A stretch of 64,000 nt of DNA from Paracoccus alcaliphilus. Lineage in GTDB: Bacteria > Pseudomonadota > Alphaproteobacteria > Rhodobacterales > Rhodobacteraceae. Each line of letters starts with the position of its first letter. The first letter of the stretch is position 1. Positions 1-8,292 of this stretch are shown in pieces. Position numbers and translations under genes: made by a program. Location of the stretch: positions 372,001 through 436,000 of the forward strand of contig NZ_CP067124.1 of NCBI RefSeq assembly GCF_028553725.1, in the 5' to 3' direction. The notes below the pieces were generated by a model. That model was not told the origin of the DNA and did not search any database. It saw nothing but the letters and a program-made list of their open reading frames with translations.

Positions 1-808
1 TGAAGAAGCGGATGATGACATGCGGCAGACCGGCGGTGCCGATCATCAGCGCCATGGTGAACAGGAACATGTTCAGGGTCGAACCGTGATGCCCGGTATA
101 GGACCGGAAGCCCAGATCCGTCACCACCTGATCCAGCTTGGTCAGGAACTTGACGCCCGAGGCGCTGTGGTCGCTGAACATGCCGGTCTGCGGCAGCACA
201 TGGCCGGTCAGCTGGATCGCGATGAACACCGCCGGAATGGTATAGGCAATGATCAGCACGATATACTGGGCCACCTGCGTATAGGTGATGCCCTTCATCC
301 CACCCAGCACCGCATAGCTGAAGACCAGCGCCGCGCCGATCCACAGCCCGGTCGAGTTCGACACCTCCAGATAGCGCGAGAAGGTGACGCCGACCCCGGT
401 CATCTGGCCGATCACATAGGTGATCGAGATGATCAGCAGGCAGATGACGCCGATGATCCGCGCGGTCTGCGAATAATAGCGGTCGCCGATGAATTGCGGC
501 ACGGTGAACTTGCCAAACTTGCGCAGATAGGGCGCAAGCAGCAGTGCCAGCAGCACATAGCCGCCGGTCCAGCCCATCAGATAGGTCGAGTTGTCATAGC
601 CCGTGAAGGCGATCAGACCCGCCATCGAGATGAACGAGGCCGCCGACATCCAGTCGGCCGCGGTCGCCATGCCGTTCATGACCGGCCCGACGCCGCGGTT
701 GGCGGCATAGAACTCGGCGGTCGAACCGGCCCGCGCCCAGATCGCGATGCCGATATACAGCGCGAAGGACAGACCGATGACGATCAGGTTAAGGGTAAAC
801 TGGCTCAT
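1..808 (-). CDS. Sodium:solute symporter, large subunit (acetate permease-like), 3' end outside window
   Basis: The reverse strand from the ATG at 806-808 encodes about 269 residues starting [20 protein letters not shown] and continuing past base 1. Several hydrophobic helices typical of the SSS family are visible, with the conserved stretch [20 protein letters not shown] near residues 45-65 and a [15 protein letters not shown] segment. The family imports small carboxylates such as acetate with Na+ across the inner membrane. The gene lies 13 bp after a DUF4212 small subunit and downstream of acetyl-CoA synthetase, the usual arrangement of the VC_2705-type two-subunit symporter. Substrate assignment to acetate is inferred from that neighbour. 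Confidence 0.9.
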   Translation of the reverse strand, partial: MSQFTLNLIVIGLSFALYIGIAIWARAGSTAEFYAANRGVGPVMNGMATAADWMSAASFISMAGLIAFTGYDNSTYLMGWTGGYVLLALLLAPYLRKFGKFTVPQFIGDRYYSQTARIIGVICLLIISITYVIGQMTGVGVTFSRYLEVSNSTGLWIGAALVFSYAVLGGMKGITYTQVAQYIVLIIAYTIPAVFIAIQLTGHVLPQTGMFSDHSASGVKFLTKLDQVVTDLGFRSYTGHHGSTLNMFLFTMALMIGTAGLPHVIIRFF

Positions 809-821
809 GATTCAGGTCCTT

Positions 822-1079
822 TCACTCATCCACGCCATATTCGCGGTCGAGCTTGTTCATGCGCCAGGCATAGAAAAAGATCAGCACGATGAAGATCAGG
901 ATCGAGCCTTGCTGGGCGAACCAGAAGCCCAGATCGGACCCTCCGACCGAGATCCCCGAGATCAGCGGCCTGAGCAGGATCCCGAAGCCATAGGAAACCA
1001 GCGCCCAGATGGCCAGACAGGTCCAGATGATCCTGAGATTTGCCTGCCAATATGCATTTGATGATTTTCTGTCACTCAT
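822..1079 (-). CDS. DUF4212 small subunit of sodium/substrate symporter
   Basis: An 85-residue protein starting MSDRKSSNAYWQANLRIIW. It has two hydrophobic segments (about residues 18-40 and 55-72) and the W-x-x-N-L-R-I motif near the N-terminus, which is typical of DUF4212, the small membrane partner of VC_2705-family symporters. The start at 1077-1079 was chosen because the longer open frame upstream is not conserved in character and lies in the acs-proximal spacer. The gene precedes the large subunit by 13 bp, so the two are presumably co-transcribed. Confidence 0.9.
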   Translation of the reverse strand: MSDRKSSNAYWQANLRIIWTCLAIWALVSYGFGILLRPLISGISVGGSDLGFWFAQQGSILIFIVLIFFYAWRMNKLDREYGVDE

Positions 1080-1180
1080 GTCCTGCGAACCCTCCCTGTT
1101 CAGACATACCACGTTCCGCCCTTGATGTTGCCGTCGCATCCCCGTCAGGGCGAGTGAACCGGGATGCGTTCCCCGCGTTT

Positions 1181-3136
1181 TTATTCGCGGTTCATCCGGT
1201 TGTTGATGAGGTCGTCGACGACCTCGGGTTCGGCCAGGGTCGAGGTATCGCCGAGGCTGCCATAGTCGTTCTCGGCGATCTTGCGCAGGATCCGGCGCAT
1301 GATCTTGCCCGAACGCGTCTTCGGCATCCCCGGCGCCCACTGGATCAGGTCCGGGCGCGCGATCGGGCCGATCTCGGTACGCACCCATTTCTCCAGCTCG
1401 GCGCGCAGATCCTCCGAAGGATCCACCCCGTTCATCAGCGTCACATAGGCATAGATGCCCTGACCCTTGACCGGATGCGGGTAACCCACAACCGCCGCCT
1501 CGGCCACCTTCGCATGCGCCACAAGCGCCGATTCGACCTCGGCCGTGCCCATCCGGTGGCCGGACACGTTGATCACGTCATCCACCCGCCCGGTGATCCA
1601 GTAATAGCCGTCCTCGTCGCGGCGGCAGCCGTCGCCGGTGAAGTAATAGCCGGGATATTGCTGGAAATAGGTCTCTTCGAACCGCTGGTGATCGCCCCAG
1701 ATGGTGCGCATCTGGCCGGGCCAGCTGTCGGCGATGCACAGCACCCCCTCGGCCGGGTCGCCCTCGATCAGCTTCGCCGTTTCGGCCTCCAGCACCGCCG
1801 GGCGGATGCCGAAGAAGGGCAGCGTCGCCGAACCCGGCTTGGTCTCGATCGCCCCGGGCAAAGGCGTGATCAGATGGCCGCCGGTCTCGGTCTGCCACCA
1901 GGTGTCCACGATCGGGCAGCGGCCCTTGCCGATATTGCGGTCATACCAGTTCCAGGCCTCGGGGTTGATCGGCTCGCCCACCGTGCCCAGCAGGCGCAGG
2001 CTGGACAGGTCGTGGCCCTCGATGAATTCGGTGCCCTTGCCCATCAGCGTGCGGATCGCCGTCGGCGCGGTATAGAACTGCGTCACCTTGTGCTTGGCGC
2101 AGACCTGCCAGAAGCGGCCGGCATCGGGGAAGGTCGGCACGCCTTCGAACATCAGCGTGGTGGCGCCATTGGCCAGCGGGCCATAGATGATATAGCTGTG
2201 GCCGGTCACCCAGCCCACATCCGCCGTGCACCAGAAGACGTCGCCATCGTGGTAATCGAAGGTGTATTGATGCGTCATCGCGGCATAGACCAGATAGCCG
2301 CCGGTGGTATGGACCACCCCCTTCGGCTTGCCGGTGGACCCCGAGGTATAGAGGATGAACAGCGGGTCCTCGGCCCCCACCGGGCGCGGCGGGCAGTCGG
2401 GGCTGGCGGTCTCCATCAGCGCCTTCACATCGACATCGCGGCCCTCGACCCAGGTGGTCTGGTCGCCGGTATGCTTGACCACCAGGCAGCGCACCCTGTC
2501 CGAGCAATGCAGCAGCGCCGCATCGGCATTCGATTTCAGCGCCGTGCGCCGCCCGCCGCGCGGCGCGGTATCAGAGGTGATGACCAGTTTCGCGCCGCAA
2601 TCGTTGATCCGGTTGGCCAGCGCATCGGGCGAGAACCCCGCAAAGACAATGGAATGGATCGCCCCGATCCGGGCGCAGGCCAGCATCGCATAGGCGGCCT
2701 CGGGGATCATCGGCAGATAGATCACCACCCGGTCGCCGCGCATCACCCCCTGAGACAGCAGCACATTGGCAAAGCGGTTCACCTTGTCGGACAGCTCCGC
2801 ATAGGTGATGTGCTGCGCCGGATCCTTCGGGTCGTCGGGCTCGAAGATGATCGCGGTCTGGTTGGCGCGCGCCGGCAGATGCCGGTCCACGCAGTTGACG
2901 CAGGCGTTCAGCACCCCGTCGCCGTACCACTTGATGCTGACCTTGCCGAAGGTGAAATCGGTCTCTTTCACCTTGCTGTAGGGTTCGATCCAGTCCAGCC
3001 GCCGCCCTTCACGCCCCCAGAACCCCTCGGGATCCGACATCGATTCGGCATAAAGCCGCCCATAATCCTCAGGACCAACATGCGCTGACCCAAAACCAGC
3101 AGGAATCCCGTGCTTTTCAACGATTTCAGTGCTCAT
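1181..3136 (-). CDS. acsA: Acetyl-CoA synthetase (acetate--CoA ligase)
   Basis: This 651-residue enzyme converts acetate, ATP and CoA to acetyl-CoA through acetyl-AMP. The length equals that of standard Acs. Visible motifs are the P-loop-like [20 protein letters not shown] (A3), WWQTETGGH (A5), [20 protein letters not shown] (A7/A8) and the C-terminal [15 protein letters not shown] containing the catalytic lysine that is reversibly acetylated in this family. It lies about 100 bp upstream of the symporter genes on the same strand, forming an acetate uptake-and-activation block. The start M-S-T-E-I-V-E-K fits the family. Upstream DNA is AT-rich with palindromes that may be regulatory sites. Confidence 0.97.
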   Translation of the reverse strand: MSTEIVEKHGIPAGFGSAHVGPEDYGRLYAESMSDPEGFWGREGRRLDWIEPYSKVKETDFTFGKVSIKWYGDGVLNACVNCVDRHLPARANQTAIIFEPDDPKDPAQHITYAELSDKVNRFANVLLSQGVMRGDRVVIYLPMIPEAAYAMLACARIGAIHSIVFAGFSPDALANRINDCGAKLVITSDTAPRGGRRTALKSNADAALLHCSDRVRCLVVKHTGDQTTWVEGRDVDVKALMETASPDCPPRPVGAEDPLFILYTSGSTGKPKGVVHTTGGYLVYAAMTHQYTFDYHDGDVFWCTADVGWVTGHSYIIYGPLANGATTLMFEGVPTFPDAGRFWQVCAKHKVTQFYTAPTAIRTLMGKGTEFIEGHDLSSLRLLGTVGEPINPEAWNWYDRNIGKGRCPIVDTWWQTETGGHLITPLPGAIETKPGSATLPFFGIRPAVLEAETAKLIEGDPAEGVLCIADSWPGQMRTIWGDHQRFEETYFQQYPGYYFTGDGCRRDEDGYYWITGRVDDVINVSGHRMGTAEVESALVAHAKVAEAAVVGYPHPVKGQGIYAYVTLMNGVDPSEDLRAELEKWVRTEIGPIARPDLIQWAPGMPKTRSGKIMRRILRKIAENDYGSLGDTSTLAEPEVVDDLINNRMNRE

Positions 3137-3285
3137 GGCTCCCCCTCACAACAATTATCCCCCTGCAGCCAACCCAAAGATCACCCAAGGACGAGGACTT
3201 CGGAATGGACTGACACAAACGAACACTATGAACAGTAAACACACTCCATAAACCACGTTAAGTGATTTCTGTATAAGGAAAATTT

Positions 3286-3333
3286 TGTAAATTTATTAAC
3301 AGAGTTTGGTATAATACTGTAAATTAATTTACA
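3286..3333. promoter_or_regulatory. Paired palindromic sites in AT-rich region upstream of acsA
   Basis: A perfect 16-bp palindrome, TGTAAATTAATTTACA, occupies 3318-3333. A related imperfect copy, TGTAAATTTATTAACA, lies at 3286-3301. Their starts are 32 bp apart, about three helical turns, so both would face the same side of the DNA. They sit roughly 150-200 bp upstream of acsA in the most AT-rich stretch of this part of the window. A TATAAT-like hexamer (3311-3316 region) lies between them on the plus strand. A dimeric regulator binding site is the obvious reading; which regulator is unknown. Confidence 0.5.
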
Positions 3334-3757
3334 CATGCCTGCCTTGCCCGGCCAGACACGCCGCAGCGCCAGCATCAAGGCCCGCCAGAATTCCGCACCC
3401 GTCACCTCACCCAGGGCCATCCCGCCAAACGGCTATGACGCGGATTATACAGCGGCTGAGTGGCACGCCCGAAGCCAGCGCCCTACGCCTGCGTTCAAGG
3501 CCCGCCTCGCCCGGCAGGCGGACCGAAGTCACGCCGGGCCGCGGCAGGTTTGAACGGCAAGCATCGGCGAGCCAGCCAGTCTGCCTCAGGAATGCCTCGC
3601 GTCCGCCGAAGGCCTCAGGATCGAAGACCTGAACGGTGACCGCGGCAGTCTCGGATTTGGGTGCGTCCGCGCGACCGAAGCCACTCAGGCCTTGAGTAAG
3701 AGCCTCTACGCCCTCCCGACGTTCCGTGCTTGCGCCGTTGGTATTTTTTGAAAGGGG
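3334..3757. other. Gene-poor stretch between acsA upstream region and IS21 fragment
   Basis: About 420 bases with no convincing gene. Short open frames on both strands have no recognisable domain, ribosome-binding site or codon pattern. The right part (about 3690-3757) probably belongs to the degraded end of the adjoining IS21 fragment, because it contains a sequence resembling the end of the second IS21 copy near 35750-35820 (gttccgtgc and a run before the istB stop). Confidence 0.4.
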
Positions 3758-4470
3758 TCAGCCGGCCTTTCGGGCGCGGCTTTGGGCGAGACGATAGCTC
3801 TGGCCATTCATTTCGAGAATGCTGACGTGGTGGGTCAGCCTGTCGAGAAGCGCGCCGGTGAGGCGTTCGGAGCCGAATGTCTCGGTCCACTCGTCAAAAG
3901 GCAGATTGCTGGTGATCAGGGTCGATCCGCGCTCGTAGCGTTGCGAGATCAGCTCGAACAGGAGCTCGGCGCCGGTTTTCGACAAGGGCACGAAGCCGAG
4001 TTCGTCGATGATGAGAAGCTTGTATCCGGCCATCTGCTTCTGAAGGCGGAGCAAACGGCGCTCATCACGGGCTTCCATCATCTCACTGACCAGGGCTGCG
4101 GCGGTGGTGAAGCCGACGGAAAGACCCTTCTGGCAGGCGGCCAGCCCGATGCCGAGCGAGATGTGCGTCTTGCCCGTGCCACTGGGGCCGAGGGCAATAA
4201 TGTTCTCGCGCCGCTCGATCCATTCGCAGCGGGCCAGTTCCAGCACCTGCATCTTGTTGAGCTTCGGGATGGCCGCGAAGTCGAAGCTGTCCAGGCTTTT
4301 GACGGAAGGGAACTTCGCCGCCTTGATGCGGCGCTCGACCATCCGCCGTTCCCGGTCGATCAGTTCCAGTTCGACCAGCCGGGCCAGATAGCGGACATGG
4401 TCCACGCCTTCCGCCGCACATTGCTGGGCCAGCTTCTGATGCTCGCGCAGGAACGTGGGCAGCTTGCCAG
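3758..4470 (-). pseudogene. istB: IS21-family IstB helper ATPase, 5'-truncated
   Basis: From KLPTFLREHQKLAQQ to the stop this frame matches the IstB encoded at 35823-36578 almost residue for residue. It includes the Walker A ALGPSGTGKTH, the Walker B-like KLLIIDELGF and the C-terminal LTHHVSILEMNGQSYRLAQS. IstB is the AAA+ ATPase that assists the IstA transposase. The first 17 or so residues of intact IstB are missing: at about 4470 the reading frame runs into unrelated sequence of a CopG-like gene, and no istA is present, so this is a deleted remnant. It differs by several substitutions from the other copy. Confidence 0.85.
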
Positions 4471-4780
4471 CTTTCGGCCGAGGGTCGGCATGAAGCCCTC
4501 GAACCGCTCGACGTCCTTGGCTCGCGCCGAGGCCTGCGCGTGGTCCGGCAGCGGCGGCGTGATGGTCAGCCAAAAATGGATGAACTGCGCGAGGATTTTG
4601 CCGAGCACGGCCAGATCCTCGTCGAACCCGTCGATCCTGCGCGTGAGGGCCGCTTCCATCTGCTCGGCGAAATCTCCCAACAGGAAGGAGGCGACCGCCG
4701 CCTCGACGATGGCGGATTGCGACATGGCCGGAGACGACGAGTTGAGATAGATTCGATTGTCGCTTGAGTTAGATGGTTAT
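4471..4780 (-). pseudogene. CopG-like (ribbon-helix-helix) protein of a trb conjugation locus, broken
   Basis: The frame reads MSQSAIVEAAVASFLLGDFA and later FIHFWLTITPPLPDHAQASA, ending GFMPTLGRKL where it fuses out of frame to the IS21 fragment. From memory of the family, this resembles the CopG-type regulator that commonly precedes trbB in plasmid/ICE mating-pair-formation loci (S-x-S-A-I-V helix, then a long helical C-terminal part with LTVTxPLPE). The N-terminal ribbon is shortened: upstream codons give DNRIYLNSSSPA directly before MSQSAI, so about 15 residues appear deleted and no start is evident before a stop. No other trb gene is present. Confidence 0.55.
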
Positions 4781-5077
4781 GTCGCGAGAGATATAAAATT
4801 TAGCAATAACAATGCACTACAAGACAACCTGAGTTACTCACCCGTGTCGCCTGACATCCCGTGCGGATCAATAACTTGCAGAAATCCGTATTTTTCGGAT
4901 GCAGGCTTATTGATGCCCTTGGGGGACACATGGGGGACAATGTTCCGGCGCTGCTGCCACTCTTTTCCCCCGCGTCAACCCGACCTCAATCCGGTCCTGC
5001 GGACGACGAATCATTACCTCGCACATGAGCAGGAGGCCGCGCCCTGGAGGGGCGATTGGCCTGACCATCGTTTTCCA
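4781..5077. other. Spacer with AT-rich segment, no assured gene
   Basis: The left half (about 4781-4910) is clearly more AT-rich than its surroundings and has no long frame. The right half contains two very short minus-strand frames following the 5078-5494 gene: one of 30 codons starting at the TGATG overlap near 5077, and one of 35 codons starting near 5016. Both are too short to support. A pair of GGGGGACA repeats lies at about 4921-4940. Confidence 0.35.
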
Positions 5078-5494
5078 TCACATGACGGACTGACATAACT
5101 GACGAAAGCCGTTCGAGGCCTGCCGGATCAGACCGGCACGGAAAGCCCGCAGATCCAGCAGCCACCAAAGATCAAATCCCGTCTCGGCGGCATTGGCATG
5201 GCCGTAAAACAGCCAGTCGCCATCGCCGTTCACAATCTTAGCCAGTTCGGTGGGGCTGCCGGACGGCAGGCGCGAGCGGATGGTGAAGTCATAGGGATAG
5301 CGACCGGCATATCCATGGCGCCGCACACGGGCCGCAATCCTCACATCCCGGCCATCCAGCATCAGCAGATCGGTTGCCTGACGCATGTCCAGATGATCCG
5401 GGGCTACGCTGAGCAGGTGCGCGCCGACAATACGGCGGATCTCGGGAATGAATTGATCCGACCAGTGCCGGTTGATGGAATAGGCCGCGTCCAT
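5078..5494 (-). CDS. Hypothetical protein, 138 aa
   Basis: The protein starts MDAAYSINRHWSDQFIPEIR and is mostly alpha/beta with no signal peptide or membrane segment. Features are an N-terminal helical part, a central RIAARVRRHGYAGRYPYDF and a C-terminal WLLDLRAFRAGLIRQ. I recognise the general look of a family found on alphaproteobacterial phages and integrative elements, but can name no function. It appears to head or belong to a minus-strand operon with the small genes at 5555-5880, which IS insertion has cut on its upstream side. Confidence 0.6.
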   Translation of the reverse strand: MDAAYSINRHWSDQFIPEIRRIVGAHLLSVAPDHLDMRQATDLLMLDGRDVRIAARVRRHGYAGRYPYDFTIRSRLPSGSPTELAKIVNGDGDWLFYGHANAAETGFDLWWLLDLRAFRAGLIRQASNGFRQLCQSVM

Positions 5495-5554
5495 GATGAT
5501 GCGCCAGTTGTTGAAAAGGGGAAACGCCCGACCGAAGCCGGGCGCGCTGTTTTG

Positions 5555-5791
5555 TCAGGCCGAACGCTTGCGCTCAAGCGCTTCGTGAATCTGGTTATGG
5601 ACTTCCTTACGGGCTTTCTCCAGTTGGCATCTCATCGCTTCGACAAGCCCGACTGTGGCGTCGCGACATTGCCGGGAATATTCGTCGTCAGCGGCTGTCA
5701 AGCTCTCTGTGGCCAGTTCCAGCGCCGATATGAGATTAGACAGCTTGGAGATTTCGCAGCTTATGTCCTCAAGGGAATTGACCGTAATCAT
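5555..5791 (-). CDS. Small hypothetical protein, predicted coiled coil, 78 aa
   Basis: The ATG at 5789-5791 is preceded by AAGGAGAACACGA, a good ribosome-binding site. The product starts MITVNSLEDISCEISKLSNL and is almost entirely helical with heptad-like spacing. Its start overlaps the stop of the upstream fragment by 4 bp (ATGA), showing tight translational coupling in the same operon. No domain is recognised. The long open frame continuing upstream is read-through of the IS110/IS5 insertion and not part of this gene. Confidence 0.6.
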   Translation of the reverse strand: MITVNSLEDISCEISKLSNLISALELATESLTAADDEYSRQCRDATVGLVEAMRCQLEKARKEVHNQIHEALERKRSA

Positions 5792-5880
5792 TCGTGTTCT
5801 CCTTCGGAATACATCCATTCGACGGGAAAATCGGAAACGAGAACCCGCTTTCCTGCGTGGTAACGATCCACCAACCGATG
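5788..5880 (-). pseudogene. C-terminal remnant of a small gene cut by an IS5/IS110 insertion
   Basis: About 30 codons, HRLVDRYHAGKRVLVSDFPV and on to GEHE, remain before the stop, which overlaps the next start (ATGA). At 5881 the sequence changes into the terminal repeat of the IS5 element interrupted by IS110. The rest of the gene was not found on the far side of the IS elements (from 8293). Confidence 0.6.
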
Positions 5881-5959
5881 GGCGTTGATGGTGTAACCGC
5901 CCCCCGACGGCATCTGTGTGCCAGGGTGGGTTTGCGATGATCCACATAGGAGAGCGGTC

Positions 5960-6988
5960 ATGTCGGAGGTTATCACTGTCGGGCTCGATCTGGCGAAGAA
6001 TGTGTTCCAGGCTCACGGGGCTGATGCCTTGGGGCGTGTTCTTTTTCGCAAGAAACTGAGGCGGGATCAGGTTCTGCCGTTTTTCAGCCAGCAGCCGAGC
6101 TGCGTTGTCGCGATGGAAGCTTGCGGTGGCGCGCACTTCTGGGGCCGCGAGCTTGGCAAGCTCGGGCACGAGGTGCGGCTGATCCCGCCTGCCTATGTCA
6201 AACCCTTCGTCAAGCGCCAGAAGAACGACATGGCCGATGCCGAGGCCATCTGCGAAGCGGCGACACGCCCGACGATGCGTTTTGTGCCCGTAAAGAGTGA
6301 GGAGACCCAGGGGGCGGCAATGGTCTTCCGCATCCGGGAACTTCTGATCCGGCAGCGCACACAGGCAATCAACGCCCTGCGTGGGCATTTGGGCGAGTTC
6401 GGTCAGATCGTGCCGCAGGGTGCTGGCAACGCGGCTCGGCTGATTGCGATCATCGAGGACCCCGACAGCGGTCTGCCCGCCGATGCCATCGCCACACTTG
6501 ATGTGCTGGTCGCGGCGCTCCGACACCTCGAAGCGGAGATCGGGAAGCTGGACGCCGAGATCAGCCGGCGGGCCAAGGATAACGAAGTCGCGCGGCGCTT
6601 GATGACAATCCCGGGCATCGGCCCCCTGATCGCAACGGCCATCGCCACACTTGCTCCCCCGCCTGAACTCTTCCGGAAGGGGCGGGACTTTGCAGCATGG
6701 CTCGGGCTCACGCCCCGCCAGCACTCGACGGGCGGCAAACAGCGGCTTGGCGCCACGACGAAGATGGGGGAACGGTCCCTGCGGCGCTTGATGATCATCG
6801 GCGCCAACAGCGTGGTCATCAAGCGGCACGTTCATGCCTCGGCTCGGCCAGGCACCTGGTTGGGCGGAATGCTGACGCGCAAGCCACCCATGCTGGTGCG
6901 GGTAGCGCTGGCGAACAAGATGGCGCGCATCGTCTGGGCTTTGATGGCCCACGGTGACGTCTACAAAGCTCCGGCCGCAGCGGCATAA
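5960..6988 (+). CDS. IS110-family transposase (DEDD)
   Basis: This 342-residue protein starts MSEVITVGLDLAKNVFQAHG, with the first catalytic Asp in VGLDLAKN of the RuvC-like DEDD domain, KNDMADAEAICEAA (the D-x-x-D pair) near residues 90-105, and the C-terminal transposase_20 domain with LMTIPGIGPLIATAIA and the conserved serine segment of WLGLTPRQHSTGGKQRLG. I chose the internal ATG at 5960 over the frame's first ATG because upstream codons lie in IS-end sequence. It is intact and identical to the copy at 19710-20738, indicating recent activity. Confidence 0.95.
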   Translation: MSEVITVGLDLAKNVFQAHGADALGRVLFRKKLRRDQVLPFFSQQPSCVVAMEACGGAHFWGRELGKLGHEVRLIPPAYVKPFVKRQKNDMADAEAICEAATRPTMRFVPVKSEETQGAAMVFRIRELLIRQRTQAINALRGHLGEFGQIVPQGAGNAARLIAIIEDPDSGLPADAIATLDVLVAALRHLEAEIGKLDAEISRRAKDNEVARRLMTIPGIGPLIATAIATLAPPPELFRKGRDFAAWLGLTPRQHSTGGKQRLGATTKMGERSLRRLMIIGANSVVIKRHVHASARPGTWLGGMLTRKPPMLVRVALANKMARIVWALMAHGDVYKAPAAAA

Positions 6989-7058
6989 GCCGTCAAGGTC
7001 GCGAGGACGTCGGAGCAAAAGAGGGCAAGGAGACGTTTGGCGCAACGGTCGTGAGACG

Positions 7059-7124
7059 GGATCAGAGGAACCAGCCTGCAACAAAGTGCCTTCGAGCACG
7101 CGGCGTTGATTTGGGACCTGATCC
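7059..7124 (+). ncRNA. Candidate bridge/seek RNA core of the IS110 element, copy 1
   Basis: In the 3' non-coding region of the IS, GGATCAG (7059-7065) pairs with CTGATCC (7118-7124). Inside it is a 4-bp hairpin GTGC/GCAC (7086-7089 with 7096-7099). On one side of this inner hairpin is CTGCAACAA (7076-7084), the exact complement of TTGTTGCAG in the IS5 target. On the other side is GGCGTTGAT (7102-7110), identical to the left junction (GGCGTTG plus the first two IS bases). Two guide-like segments placed opposite each other in one internal loop is what is known of IS110-family guide RNAs. Boundaries and transcription are inferred. Confidence 0.55.
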
Positions 7125-7245
7125 GCGAACACCATACGGGCCGGCGGCATGACGATGGCCGCAACAGAGGCCGGATACATGTCAGCACCCGACAGCGCGC
7201 GAAACTGATCCACAAACCCTCTTGCGCAAGGGGCGGTTATACATG

Positions 7246-8292
7246 TTGCAGAACTGATCATCATCCGGGATTCACGGCGTGAATCTGGTGGGTTAAGAGC
7301 CTGCCATGAGCAAGCCCGAACCTGCCCGCTACGGTACGACCAACTGGCAATCCTATAACGACGCGCTGAAGCGGCGCGGATCTCTGCTCGTCTGGCTGGA
7401 CCGGGACATGGACTGGCCTGCGCCGAAGGCAGGCAAGCCCGGACGTCCGCCGGTCTTCTCCGATGCCGCCATCCAGTTCTGCCTGATGATGAAGGTGCCC
7501 TTCGGCCTGCCGCTTCGGCAAACGACCGGACTGGTCGCCAGCATCCTTGAGATGGCTGGTCTGGACTGGCCGGTCCCGGACTTCTCCACGCTCAGCCGCC
7601 GCCAGAAGACAATCACGGTCCAGCTTTCGTCGCGCCGGGCTCCGGGCGCTCTGAACCTGCGGGTGGATAGCACCGGGATCAAGTTCCTGGGTGACGGAGA
7701 GTGGCTGGCGAGGAAGCATGGCACCCACCGCCGGCGCCAGTACCGCAAGGTCCATCTGGCGATGGACACGGCGACCGGCAACGTCCGGGCGGTGGAATTC
7801 ACCTCCAGCCGTGAGGGCGACAGCCCCGTTCTCCCTGATCTTCTGGACCAGATCCCGGAAGACGAGGAAATCGGCACCGTTACCGGTGATGGCGCCGAAG
7901 GCACCCGCCGTTGCCATTCGGCGATCCTCGCGCGCGGTGGCACAGGGATCATTCCCATCCGCAGAAATGGCCGCCTCTGGAAAGAAGATTGCCCCGCTGC
8001 CCTGGCCCGCAACGACATCCTGAGGGCAACCCGGCGTCTCGGCCGGACGATTTGGAAAAGATGGTCCGGCGACCATGTCCGCAGCCGGGTCGAGGCCCGG
8101 ATGAGGAACCTGAAATCCTTCGGCGAGCGGATCGCCTCGAGGGACCCCGACCGTCAGACAGCCAAGATCCACATCCGCGTGGCCCTGATGAACCGCTTCA
8201 ATGCCCTCGGCACCGCCCAGATCGAACGCGTGGCATGAACTCAGCCGAGAAAAGCGGCATTATGTCCTGAAAACGACTTCTGCAACAATGTC
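7246..8292 (+). mobile_element. IS5-family (IS903-like) element interrupted at its left end, copy 1
   Basis: With the 7-bp outer piece at 5881-5887 the element totals 1054 bp, exactly the size of copy 2. The left repeat was GGCGTTGTTGCAGAA before IS110 entered; the right repeat (8278-8292, reverse) reads GACATTGTTGCAGAA, with two mismatches. The bases outside (caaccgatg before 5881 and gcagcaacc after 8292) show no convincing target duplication, so one side has probably been rearranged since insertion. Confidence 0.75.
7306..8238 (+). CDS. IS5-family transposase, copy 1
   Basis: A 310-residue DDE transposase starting MSKPEPARYGTTNWQSYNDA. Catalytic candidates are the Asp in LRVDSTGIKFLG, the Asp in TVTGDGAEGTRRCH and the Glu in SRVEARMRNLKSFGERI. 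It aligns end to end with the copy at 21043-21975 but with many substitutions. Where that copy has GDGAFDTRRC, this one has GDGAEGTRRC, replacing a strongly conserved F-D pair next to the second catalytic Asp; activity may therefore be reduced. The start is preceded by AGAGCCTGCC, a weak ribosome-binding site, the same as in the other copy. Confidence 0.9.
   Translation: MSKPEPARYGTTNWQSYNDALKRRGSLLVWLDRDMDWPAPKAGKPGRPPVFSDAAIQFCLMMKVPFGLPLRQTTGLVASILEMAGLDWPVPDFSTLSRRQKTITVQLSSRRAPGALNLRVDSTGIKFLGDGEWLARKHGTHRRRQYRKVHLAMDTATGNVRAVEFTSSREGDSPVLPDLLDQIPEDEEIGTVTGDGAEGTRRCHSAILARGGTGIIPIRRNGRLWKEDCPAALARNDILRATRRLGRTIWKRWSGDHVRSRVEARMRNLKSFGERIASRDPDRQTAKIHIRVALMNRFNALGTAQIERVA

Larger units (their letters stand above)
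5888..7243 (+). mobile_element. IS110-family (IS1111-like) insertion sequence, copy 1
   Basis: This 1356-bp unit is base-identical to 19638-20993. The common block of the two copies (5881-7253 and 19631-21003) starts ggcgttg and ends gttgcagaa. Joining those outer pieces across a TG dinucleotide restores GGCGTTGTTGCAGAA, the intact terminal repeat of the IS5 elements seen at 22028-22042 (reverse strand). So the element sits inside an IS5 terminal repeat, flanked by a 2-bp TG that is either core or duplication. It carries one transposase gene, only about 72 bp of 5' non-coding DNA and about 255 bp of 3' non-coding DNA. The IS1111 group has this layout. Confidence 0.85.

Noticed and set aside
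1040..3088. 682-codon plus-strand open frame
   Set aside because: It is antisense to acsA, whose motifs and length are unmistakable.
5881..5887. Treating ggcgttg as the left end of the IS110 itself
   Set aside because: The same bases form the outer part of the IS5 terminal repeat (intact at 22036-22042, reverse strand), and only with this assignment do both IS5 copies reach equal length; the exact cut could still differ by the 2-bp TG overlap.
5555..7264. 569-codon minus-strand frame spanning the small gene and the IS110
   Set aside because: Only the last 78 codons are a native gene; the rest is the reverse strand of the IS110 transposase, and the same artefact recurs at the second copy.
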